Source: Dactylis glomerata (taxonomy: Eukaryota > Streptophyta > Magnoliopsida > Poales > Poaceae). From it: a DNA stretch of 64,000 nt. Below the pieces are notes generated by a model. The model saw only the letters and a list, made by a program, of their open reading frames with translations, was not told the origin of the DNA and did no database searches. The stretch covers positions 7,323,797 through 7,387,796 of the forward strand of contig QXEO01000546.1 in the NCBI GenBank assembly GCA_007115705.1, written 5' to 3'. The position numbers were made by a program, and so were the translations under genes. Within the stretch, counting starts at the first letter, position 1. Each line of letters starts with the position of its first letter. Positions 12,251 to 22,447 of the stretch are shown here, piece after piece.

Positions 12251-15200
12251 ATGAGCCATCCATGGATGTACGGTGATCGACGCACCGCCGCTTACAGAGA
12301 AGGCGTGCATTCTTTTCGAGATGCGGCCGATGGCTATATGTTTTGTCCATGTGTTGAATGTCGGAATGAGAAGGATTACACTTCCTCAAGAGTCATTCAG
12401 AGCCACCTGCTTCGGTCCGGTTTTATGTCGGGCTATAATGTTTGGATCAAGCATGGAGAAAGAGGGGTTATGATGGAAGACGACGATGAAGAAGAAGAGA
12501 ACGATGATGACAACTACCGATCTATGTTCCCTGAGTATGCTGATACCGCAATGGAAGACAATGAAGAAGAAGATCAGGGTGCAGAACGGGAACCAGATGA
12601 GCCCGCTGATGATCTTGGCCGGGTCATTTCTGAAGCACGGCGAGGCTGCGACACAGAAAAGGAGAGGTTGCAGTTCGAGCAGATGTTACAGGACCACAAC
12701 AAATTGTTGTACCCAACTTGTGAAGATGGCCAGAAGAAGCTGGGTAGCACACTGGAATTGCTGAAGTGGAAGGCAGAGACCGGTGTGACTGACTCGTCAT
12801 TCGAAAAGTTGCTGGTACTGATGAAGAAGATGCTTCCAAGAAAGAACGAATTGCCCGCCAGCACGTACGAAGCAAAGAAGCTTGTCTGCCCTCTAGGATT
12901 AGACGTACAGAAGATACATGCATGCCCTAATGACTGCATCCTCTACCGCGGTGAGAAGTATGAGAATATGGATAAATGCCCGGTATGCACTGCATTGCGG
13001 TATAAGATCAGAAAAGATGACCCTGGTGAGATTGAGGGCGAGCCACCCAGGAAGAGGGTTCCTGCTAAGGTGATGTGGTATGCTCCTATAATACCACGGT
13101 TGAAACGTCTGTTCAGAAATAAAGATCATGCGAAGTTGTTGCGATGGCATATGGAAGATCGTATGAAAGACGATAAGTTGAGGCACCCCGCTGATGGTCG
13201 GCAGTGGAGAAAAATCGAGAGAGAGTTCCCGAGATTTGCAGGTGACGCAAGGAACTTATGGTTTGGTCTGAGTACAGATGGCATGAATCCTTTTGGGGAG
13301 CAGAGTTGCAGTCACAGCACCTAGCCCGTTACTCTATGTATCTACAACCTTCCTCCTTGGTTGTGCATGAAGCGGAAGTTCATTATGATGCCAGTGCTTA
13401 TCCAAGGTCCAAAGCAACCCGGCAACGACATTGATGTGTACCTAAGGCCATTAGTTGATGAACTTTTACAGCTGTGGGCCGAACCAGGTGTACGTGTGTG
13501 GGACGAGCACAAACAAGAGGAATTTGACCTTCGAGCGTTGCTTTTCGTAACCATCAATGATTGGCCTTCTCTTAGTAACATTTCAGGACAGTCAAATAAG
13601 GGATACAATGCATGCACGCACTGTTTAGATCAGACAGAAAGTATATATCTGGACAAATGTAGGAAGAATGTGTACCCGTACAATCGTCGTTTTCTTCCGC
13701 CCAAGCATCCCTTAAAGAAAAAAGGCAAGCATTTCAATGGCAAGGCAGAACCCCGGGGGAAGCCTATCATCCGTACTGGTGCTGAAGTATTTGATATGGT
13801 CAAAGATTTAAAAGTAATCTTTGGAAAGGGTCCTGGCAGCCAACCTGTTCCTAACGGCCCTGATAAGCGCGTACCCATGTGGAAGAAGAAATCTATATTT
13901 TGGGAGCTACCCTATTGGGAAGTCCATGAGGTCCGCTCCGCAATCGACGTGATGCACCTGACGAAGAATCTCTGCGTGAATATTCTAGGTTTCCTGGGCT
14001 TGTATGGGAAGTCAAAAGATACACCGGAAGCACGGGAGGACCAGGAACGTCATAAAGGAAGAGATGGTATGCATCCAGGGCAGTTTCAAGGGCGTGCCAG
14101 CTACGCTCTTACTAAGGAAGAGAAGGAAATCTTCTTTGAAGTCCTTTTCAGTATCAAGGTCCCGACTGGCTTCTCGTTGAATATAAAGGGAATCGTAAAT
14201 ATAAAAGACAAAAAATTCCAAAACCTAAAGTCTCATGACTGCCACGTTCTTATGACGCAATTGCTTCCGGTTGCATTGAGGGGAATTCTACCGGAAAATG
14301 TTCGCCTGGCAATTGTGAAGGTATGTGCATTCCTGAATGCAATTTCTCAGAAGGTAATCGATTGAGAAAGTCTATCAGGGTTACAGATTGATGTGGTCCA
14401 ATATCTGGTCAGCTTTGAGTTGTTGTTCCCACCATCCTTCTTCAATATAATGACACACCTCCTAGTTCACCTAGTCGAAGAGATTAGAATTCACGGTCCT
14501 GTGTTTCTACACAATATGTTCCCCTTTGAGAGGTTCATGGGAGTCTTAAAGAAATATGTTCGTAACCGTGCTAGGCCAGAAGGAAGCATCTCCAAGGGCT
14601 ATGGAACAGAGGAGGTCATTGAGTTTTGTGTGGACTTTCTTCCTGACCTTAAGCCGATTGGTGTTCCTGAATCTCGGTATGAGGGTAGGCTGACAGGAAA
14701 AGGCACACTAGGAAGGAAAGCAAAAGTATGTATGGACGGGCATTCTTTCTCGCAAGCACACTACACAGTTCTACACAATTCCACCGTGGTGGCTCCGTAT
14801 ATCGTGAGACACAATAATATTCTACGCTCCGAAAACCCGGGGAAGGCTGACTCTTGGATTAAAGGGGAACACGAGAAGACTTTCGGTAGTTGGTTGCAGA
14901 TACATCTCATGAATGACGACACCATTGGAGATCAGCTGTACTGTTTGGCCAGGCCACCATCTTCGACTATATGTACTTTCCAAGGGTATGAGATAAATGG
15001 GAATACATTTTACACGGTTGCCCAAGATAAAAAGAGCACCAACCAAAATAGTGGTGTCCGCTTTGATGCAACAGACGAGAATGGGCACTGTTTGGAAACA
15101 TATTACGGGTACATAGAGGAGATATGGGAACTTGACTATGGACCTACTTTTAAGATCCCTTTGTTTCGGTGCAAATGGGTGAAGCTGACAGGTGGCGGGG

Positions 15201-15550
15201 TATTTGTAGACCAAAAGTACGGCATGACAACAGTGGATCTCAACAATCTTGCATACATGGACGAACCATTCGTCCTAGCCAACGATGTCGCTCAGGTTTT
15301 CTATGTGAAGGACATGTCTACAAAAACGAGAAAAAGAAATCAGCAAAAGAAGACATCGTCCGCTGAGCCAAAGCGCCACATAGTTCTTTCAGGGAAAAGA
15401 AACATCGTGGGAGTAGATGACAAGACAGACATGCCAATAGATTATAATAAGTTTCATGAAATTCCGCCCTTTAAAGTGAAGACTGACCCAAGCATCCTAC
15501 TGAATGATGAAGATTCTCCATGGCTACGACCTAGAAGAAAACAGAAATAA
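12251..15550 (+). pseudogene. TNP2-type CACTA transposase with two in-frame stops
   Basis: A single reading frame of about 1100 codons runs from ATG 12251 to TAA 15550, broken only by TAG at 13322-13324 and TGA at 14363-14365. Order: transposase-associated domain (CPCVECRNEKDY, about residues 30-50), acidic Glu/Asp linker, TNP2 core (KVMWYAPIIPRLKRLFRN; GLSTDGMNPFGEQS; PWLCMKRKFIMMP), DUF4218-type region (HLLVHLVEEIRIHGP; ARPEGSISKGY), DUF4216-type region (YYGYIEEIWELDYGPTFK) and a basic tail. The first stop replaces the Trp that normally follows the HST motif. The rest of the frame is well kept, so decay is recent. The family catalyses cut-and-paste transposition in the nucleus. Confidence 0.9.
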
Positions 15551-15807
15551 TAGTTAGGATTGTTGGTGCAATAATGTAATAATGTATTAAATTTTGTATG
15601 TAATGCATGATGAAGATTCTCACTAGTTCTTTTCCCGTCCTGCTCTTTTTACACACTGTGCTGCGTCTTCCTAAAGCCCCTCCCCTCAAAGCCAAAACAA
15701 AAGCAATGGCCGCCGTCTCCCGCCTCAACCCCGTTGCCTCGCCTTTTGTTCCGATGGCACTCCTCCCGGTGGGCTACTACCGCTCCCCTACCCCTGTCGC
15801 CGCTATA

Positions 15808-16452
15808 TTAATAAACATAGTTTTTAATTGAAAATAGCAAAATAGTTAATACTTAGGATAGTTAAAATAATTAATTTGTAAAATAGAAAATAGTTTTGAA
15901 TTATCTATTCAATTTCAAACACTTTTCATTTTTATAGTTTTGTCAAATTCTCAAATATGCAAAAAGAATATTAATAAACATAGTTTTTAATTGAAAATGG
16001 CAAAATAGTTAATACTTAGGATAGTTAAAATAATTAATTTGTAAAATATAAAATAGTTTTGAATTATCTATTCAATTTCAAACACTTTTCATTTTTATAG
16101 TTTTGTCAAATTCTCAAATATGCAAAAAGAATATTAATAAACACAGTTTTTAATTGAAAATGGCAAAATAGTTAATACTTAGGATAGTTAAAATAATTAA
16201 TTTGTAAAATAGAAAATAGTTTTGAATTATCTATTCAATTTCAAACACTTTTCATTTTTATAGTTTTGTCAAATTCTCAAATATGCAAAAAGAATATTAA
16301 TAAACATAGTTTTTAATTGAAAATGGCAAAATAATTAATACTTAGGATAGTTAAAATAATTAATTTGTAAAATAGAAAATAGTTTTGAATTATCAATTCA
16401 ATTTCAAACACTTTTCATTTTTATAGTTTTGTCAAATTCTCAAATATGCAAA
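15808..16452. repeat. Four tandem copies of a 163-bp AT-rich unit
   Basis: Units begin with ttaataaacatag at 15808, 15971, 16134 and 16297, a constant 163-bp period. They differ by only a few substitutions, and the last copy ends near 16452. The array sits between the two genes of the CACTA element. The near identity points to recent expansion by replication slippage or unequal exchange. No coding function. Confidence 0.92.
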
Positions 16453-16499
16453 CAGATAACTATTTATAAACCAAATAAAAGAAAAAACAGAAAATAGGC

Positions 16500-16662
16500 C
16501 TTTAGTCCCAGTCCGTGCCACAGACCGGGACTAAAGGCCCTGGCTGCTGAAACCCCCACCCGGGGCCTTTAGTCCCGGGCGGTGGCTCAAACCGGGACTA
16601 AAGGGGGGCCTTTAGTCCCGGCATGAGCCACCGCCCGGGACTAAAGGTCCCGGGGTATAAAA
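16500..16662. repeat. Internal hairpin of subterminal-type motifs with TATA box
   Basis: The motif tttagtcccgg and its inverse recur here in the middle of the element. The 24-bp arms 16566-16589 and 16624-16647 are perfect reverse complements, and the 34-bp loop between them contains a further inner inverted pair. A TATA box (ggtataaaac, about 16655-16664) follows immediately and fits the promoter of the second gene. The block may place this gene under the same regulator as the element ends; that is inference. Confidence 0.75.
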
Positions 16663-16689
16663 CATTCGTCTTCCCCGCGCCGCCCAACA

Positions 16690-16935
16690 CTTTGCAGTTT
16701 CGCGCGCGAGGAGCTCCGAGGACGCCGCCAGGCTGCCGCGCTCGCGAGCCCACCGCGCCGCCGTCTGCCCACCGCGCCGCCAGCCCACCGCGCCGCCGCG
16801 CCGCCGTGCGCATTGCCCGCGCCGCCCGCCGTCCAGCCGCCGCCGCCGCGCAGTCCCCGCCGTCCAGCCCGCCGTCCAGCCGCCGCCGCCGCCGCAGTGC
16901 CGCCGTCCAGCCAGCCGCGCCGCCCGCCAACCTGC
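16690..16935 (+). other. CCG-rich first exon/leader of the second CACTA gene
   Basis: This is a CpG- and CCG-repeat-rich segment starting about 25 bp after the TATA box. It ends at a plausible splice donor (ctgcaag-gttatt) near 16938. It most likely forms the 5' untranslated exon. The alanine- and proline-rich open frames on both strands are compositional. Confidence 0.5.
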
Positions 16936-16984
16936 AAGGTTATTTTTGTTAATTAGGGTTAGGGTGTTAATTAGTTAATGTGTT

Positions 16985-17465
16985 AATTAGTTTGTTAGGG
17001 TATTTTAGAGATAGGATTATTTTAGAGATAGGATTATTTTAGAGATAGAATTATTTTATAGTTAGATATAGAAATATTTTAGAGATAGAATATTGTAGAT
17101 AGAATTATCTTAGAGATAGAATTATTTTAGATATAGTTTCTTAGATATAGAATTATTTTAGAGATAGAAATAATTTTAGAGATAGAAATATTTTAGAGAT
17201 AGAATTATTTTAGAGTAGTATTATTTTAGAGATAGGATTATTTTAGAGATAGAATTATTTTATATTTCGATATAGAAATATTTTAGAGATAGAAATATTT
17301 TAGAGATAGAAATATTTTAGAGATAGAATTATTTTAGAGAGTATTATTTTAGATATAGTTATAGTTAGATATAGAATTATTTTAGAGATAGAAATATTTT
17401 AGAGATAAAATATTTTAGAGATAGAAATATTTAGAGATAGAATTATTTTAGAGTAGCTTCTTTTA
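16985..17465. repeat. Degenerate attttagagatag tandem repeat
   Basis: About 480 bp of irregular 14-18 bp units built on attttagagatagaa, inside the presumed first intron of the second CACTA gene. It is followed by a pyrimidine-rich stretch and an acceptor (tttttttgcag) at 17671. Confidence 0.85.
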
Positions 17466-17671
17466 GATATAGTTTCGTTTGCTTAGCCTTTTTTTTAGAG
17501 CTAGCCTTTTTTCGCTCTCGCATCATGTTCGTTCTAGTTAGCACTTATTTCGTCGCTTTCTTTGCCCTCGCAATCGCCGCAGTCTCGCCTTAGTTCGACT
17601 AGCCTACTTCGTAGCCTTATTTGCCCTGAATTTCTTTAGTTCGACATTATTTCGTATCGCCTTTTTTTGCA

Positions 17672-20600
17672 GAACTATGGTCCGCTCGCGGCCCCTCGCA
17701 GCGGCCCAATTCTCGCAGATCTCATCAACGACCCCCCGACGTTGACCTGCTGCACTCGCCGTCGTCTATACAACCCCTCCGGAGATGGAATGGAGGTTGA
17801 TCGACACGAGATGAAGCCGATGGGCCGAAGATAGCTCAATGAAGGGAGAAGGGATAGCTCCACTGATGGAGAAGCCGGTGGAGAAGCCGGTGGAGAAATA
17901 ATAAAGTCCGGCGAGGTATACATATGAAGTTCGACAATCACTTGTAATATGTGAATAATATTGGAGATAGCTCTATATTGTATACATATACATTCATTTG
18001 ATGAATGTTTCTCCCTCTTAGGCCTCCACATCGAGCAAAGCTACGAAACGAGGCCCGACTAAAAAGTTGGACGCACGGACGCATTACACCTTTGAGGTGA
18101 TATTGCCTACGGGCGAACCAAAGCTTCCTAAGAATGCTGCTGACACATTCAAGAAGCAATGCAGAGTTCTCGTTAGGGATCACGTCCCGATCAGCGTTCG
18201 GGAGTGGAACAAGCGCAAAGGGGCAGCCGATAGTGACTATGTCGCCGAAAGGTACAAAGATAATCTTTGGAATGATATCATGTCACATTTCAACCTGTTA
18301 GAATGTGAGAATGAAGACGCCGCAAAAAAACTGAGGGCCAAAGTCAAGCAGTGGACTCTAAAGAAGATGGCCTAACTGTTCCGTAGCTGGAAGAAGAAGC
18401 TATGGAAAGACTATCTGAAGACAAAGAAAGTGCCAGTATTCGAGGGGTATCTAGCCAAGCAGGCGAATCACTGGAAGGCATTTCAAGAGTACAAGCAGTC
18501 AGAAGATGCCAAGGCATTATCAGAAAAGAATAAGAAAAATGCCGACAAGAAGAAATATCACCACACGCTGGGGCCAGGGGGCTATGAGACTGCCATCCCA
18601 AAGTGGGATAAGAAAGAGCAAGATTTGCTAGCTAAAGGCATCATACCTGAACCCATCCGTGATGAGTGGGAAATGAGAGCAAGGAATTGGTTCCTTGCGC
18701 ATGGTGGTTCGTACGACGAAGAAACAGGGGACCTTATCTGCAGTGACGGTCTTAGGATACCCAGGGAGAATTGGAAAAAGATAGTGAAAGAAATTAAAGA
18801 GGGAAAAAGACAGTTCACTGCATATAGAGAGAAAGATTTGCTCACACTGGTCCTCGGCAATGACGAACATGGAGGACGAACACGAGGCTTCGGTCCTTCT
18901 TACCCGTGGTGGCTTGGGTTTGCCAGAGACCAAGACACTTACAGAAGCCGGGCGAGAGCAAAGAAGCGACAGCAGGATGAGGAGAATGACAAGTTCAACC
19001 AGTTGCTTGCCAGGCTTAACGAGCAACAGAAGCAGATTGACGAGCTTAGAGGAGTAGCGCGCCAGGAAGATCCTGCACTCGATATTACCGGCGCCCCATC
19101 TAAGCGGAAAAGCAGCGTGGCTGAATCTGAGGCCCCGCCCGACGATGCACGAAGAATGATAGAGGGCGGTCCCGGCTACCCCGTGGATGGAATCAAGGAG
19201 TCAACATCATGTGAACTCCATCAGAAATTCAAGAACATATCCATGAAGGTGGCCGTCGGACAAGCTTTACCTTCTGGCCCTGATGCACGCTGGCATGGCC
19301 GTGATATTCCAGCTGGCTTTGCTAAAGTCGGGGTGGATGAAATCATGGCGGGGTTTCATGATATGGAGCTCGACATGGCTGGACCCGAAGATGAGAGGAC
19401 ACTCGGAGAAGTACTGGGTGGAGTCATCCTATGGGACAAGAACTACATCAAGCTTCCAGGCTCGGACCCAAGGACAACACCGCCTCCGAGTCGTCGCAGG
19501 TCACCTACACCTCCATCACCTCCAAGCCCTCCACATGACGACGGCCACCACAACATGAGTCCAGATCGATCACCGCCGCCGGACTTGGGTCGGCCGTCTC
19601 CGCCGCCCCCCGCTAAGGATACTAAGCGGAAGCGTGCCAGCAAGAACGCTCCGTCGATGAGTTCTAAGCGACGGAGCTCCCCAAAGCGCAAACTGTCGCC
19701 CCTCCCAAAGGTACCTCATGCTAATCTTCCTATCAGACCTTATGATCGTACCGACGAGGAAAACGCCAGGATAGCAAAGGAACATTATGAGGCGCAGATG
19801 AAGAAGAAGGAACCCGAGCCCCGCCCGGAATACACCGAGAAGCAAATAGCATATGCAAAATACTTCATGACCCTTCCATCACAGTATGACTTACACCATA
19901 AGCCTGGCGACTATACACGCACATTGCAGAAGGAAGGGCAAAAGAGCAGGTCACGTGCAAGTGCAAGTGGGAGCAAATCAAGTTCAACTACAAGCAAAAA
20001 AAGATCAGACGTTCCTCAGCTTGGACAACAGGCCAAACAGTCGATCCCACCCCTCAGGGTGTTACCCGAGAATGTTCCCTCTCTGGTGCAGGGGCAAGAT
20101 TTGGAATTAGCAAAGAAGTGGGCGACTGAATGGGGTATCCCGGTTGAAGACGTTCTGGCTTCCCAAGACGATAGGTTACCCAAGGCTGTGGTAGCCCCTA
20201 AGCCACAGTTTGTCATGGGAGCGCCTTTGGTCAGCAAAGATAAGTTGGATGATCTCCCAACAAATATGCGTTACTTGCATACATGGTACTTAAGTGAATC
20301 AAAGAATGGGAGAACGATGATCGTGGCGCGTGTCCCACGGGAGTACTACGGCCGCCCCGAAGACATCCATATCGACTTTGATGAACTCTTCCAGATGTAC
20401 AATGCCGACGCCCTCGACAAATCGCTTATGAGTTGCTATTGTCTGTAAGTTTTTTAATTCGTTGTCTACATATAACTTGATCAGTTATTTCAATTCATTG
20501 TCTACATATAACTTGTTCCGTTCTGACTTGTACTCTATTATGCAGAATGAAGATTCTGGAATGTAAAAGTAGGAACATCCTAAATATTGGGTTTATTGAC

Positions 20601-21488
20601 CCAGATAAAATACATATAAAGACGCTAACTGATAACCCCAAGGAGACAGAGGAAAACCTTCTAAGGTTTCTAACAGATCAAAATTTCTGTGACCACATAC
20701 TGTTTCCATACAACTTCAGGTGAGGGTCTTACTCTGTTGTGTCCATTCACTTATGAGTGTAATTGTTAAGTTACTGACACATATATATATATACATGTGC
20801 AGCTACCACTGGATTCTGTTGGACATTCAAATTGATAAGGGAAGAGTTGATGCCTTCGACCCATTATCGAGACCCTTGGAACAGTTCCAAAGCCTGCAGG
20901 ACATGCTCCAAGGGTAATTTCAATTATTCTTGCGCTCTATCGGTCTCTTTCGATGGTTTTCTGATATATCAATTAATGAAAAACTTAGCAAATCATTTTC
21001 CTTGTCGGGCAGGGTTTGGAAGCGGTTCAAGTGCATGACAGCCGGTATCCAGCATGAGAAGCTGACCTTTAGAGCGGCTCAGGTAAGTAGTAGTATGATA
21101 TACTTCTATTTTTAATACATTTTGTGATGCTAGATTATTATTTTGATTATATATATTCTATTCTCGTAAAGTGTGACCAGCAGCCACGGGGGACGCATCT
21201 ATGTGGATACTATGTTTGCGAGACCATTCGCACGTTTGCCTCCGAGCACAAGGATTACAGATACGATGTAAGCAATGAACATTCACACCTCTATTTTTAC
21301 CCGTCATTCTTTGTTATCATGATTGATATTCATATTCATCTCTTCTTCTTATATAGTACACGGCCATGAGGGAGAAGTACCTACCAGAGCAACGCGCGAT
21401 TGCTGTTGCAGAGGAGCTTGCGACCTTTTTGAGGACGGAAGCTATAGATGACAAAGGACGATTTAGTGTAGCTAGGGGCCATTACTGA
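17672..21488 (+). pseudogene. Second CACTA gene with C-terminal Ulp1-like cysteine protease
   Basis: Splice-consistent exons: about 17672-17915, 18022-20444, 20546-20719, 20803-20913, 21013-21082, 21172-21267 and 21357-21488 (TGA). Every junction from 18022 on has GT-AG and keeps the frame. The large exon encodes a charged DNA-binding-like region, a coiled-coil (LNEQQKQIDELRG) and a Pro/Ser-rich linker with basic clusters. The last five exons carry a Ulp1/C48 fold with the expected catalytic residues: His in YHWILLDIQ, Asp in VDAFDP and Cys in HLCGYYVCE. Defects: the ATG at 17677 is out of frame with the downstream exon 1 reading, TAG at 17832-17834, and TAA at 18373-18375. Related CACTA second genes are known in grasses; whether the protease desumoylates anything is unknown. 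Confidence 0.8.
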
Positions 21489-21713
21489 TGTTGGTCCATG
21501 TAATCGAATAGACGTGCTCTAGTCCCGATAATTTAGATCTCCATATAATTGTATATATATGCTCGTTTGTAAGATAAGTTAATCTTATATATATGCATAA
21601 ACTAATTCCCGAACACCAAACAAGGCACCAAACGAGGCATCACGTTAATCCCCCCGAACACCTAAAACCCCGAAACCCTAAAACCCTAAAGCAAAAAACA
21701 AAAATCTGCAGGG

Positions 21714-21923
21714 CCCTTTAGTCCCGGTCCGTCTTACAAACCGGGACTAAAGGTCCTGGCCCTGGATGCACTCGGAGCCCCCACGTGGACAGCCTCCAGT
21801 CCCGGCTGGTAACCGGGCCGGGACTAAAGGTTTAGCCTTTAGTCCCGCGGCTGGGGTCCCGGTTTGCAAACCGGGACTAAAGCCCCTTACGGGCCGGGAC
21901 TGGAGGCCCTGTCCCCACTAGTG
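21714..21923. repeat. Right subterminal repeats and terminus of the complete CACTA
   Basis: Four or more inverted tttagtcccgg / ccgggactaaa pairs mirror those at the left end, followed by the terminal ccccactagtg. This end is needed with the left end for excision. Confidence 0.85.
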
Positions 21924-21926
21924 TCA

Positions 21927-22378
21927 TGCTGTATGTCGACATGCATATGCACGAGTTAAGTTGTGATTGTTATGGAGCATGTCTCTATTTGCGTATGTTG
22001 TCATTTTTTATTTTCAAAGCATTACCTAGTTGAAGGACGTCCATGTCACTAAGATCATGTATAAGTTGTTAGACTTAGTTTCCTGCCGAACAGCACATAA
22101 AGGCATGACTACGGACTGTCTGCCAAATTGGAGTTTTAGAATTGGTAGATATGCCCGGCCTTCCATTCCTTTGCAGGTCCACTTCACAAAGATCGCTAAG
22201 CTAGCTCTGTCGTGAGATTTCTAACCTCCTTCCGAAGATCTCTACCTTGTGTGTTACTGTCGTCTGTTAATATCTTAGACCCGTTATTGATGAGGCCAAT
22301 TATATGCATGGCCAACGCTTACTAGTCTGTCATTTGGTGGGAACTAATTAGCTAGGGCTCACAGAGAACATGGGGACC
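21927..22378. other. No recognisable feature
   Basis: About 450 bp between the CACTA element and the LINE fragment. I see no gene, terminal repeat or tandem repeat here. Confidence 0.5.
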
Positions 22379-22447
22379 TTATCTTTTCCTAGTTCCCACA
22401 AGTGCCGCCAACGCGATGACCCTTCTTTTTAGCCTCGACCGATTTAA
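22379..22447 (-). pseudogene. LINE fragment, part downstream of the Harbinger insertion
   Basis: Removing the insertion at 22448-24288 together with one TAA copy lets the minus-strand frame from 24289-24710 continue here as NRSRLKRRVIALAALVG, ending in TAA at 22379-22381. The pattern of a charged helix leading to an Ala/Leu-rich stretch is usual just before the reverse transcriptase domain of plant L1-type LINEs. The piece is too short for a firm family call by itself. Confidence 0.6.

Larger units (their letters stand above)
11694..21923 (+). mobile_element. Complete 10.2-kb CACTA (En/Spm) transposon
   Basis: The left terminus is CACTAGTGGAAAAAGGGCC at 11694. The right terminus, read inward on the minus strand from 21923, is CACTAGTGGGGACAGGGCC. 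The two share a perfect nine-base end and further imperfect inverted repeat. A 3-bp duplication, tca, flanks it at 11691-11693 and 21924-21926, as expected for the superfamily. It holds subterminal repeats at both ends, a TNP2 transposase, an AT-rich tandem repeat, an internal block of subterminal-type motifs, and a second multi-exon gene with a Ulp1-like C terminus. Both genes have in-frame stops, so it could move now only with help from another copy. Confidence 0.93.

Noticed and set aside
16985..17465. Regularly spaced short repeats resembling an array such as CRISPR
   Set aside because: Units are degenerate 14-18 bp AT-rich repeats without spacers, inside a plant transposon intron.
21660..21692. 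Telomere-like ccctaaa copies
   Set aside because: Only two or three degenerate copies in the 3' part of the CACTA element. This is too few for an interstitial telomere and likely chance in an A/C-rich stretch.
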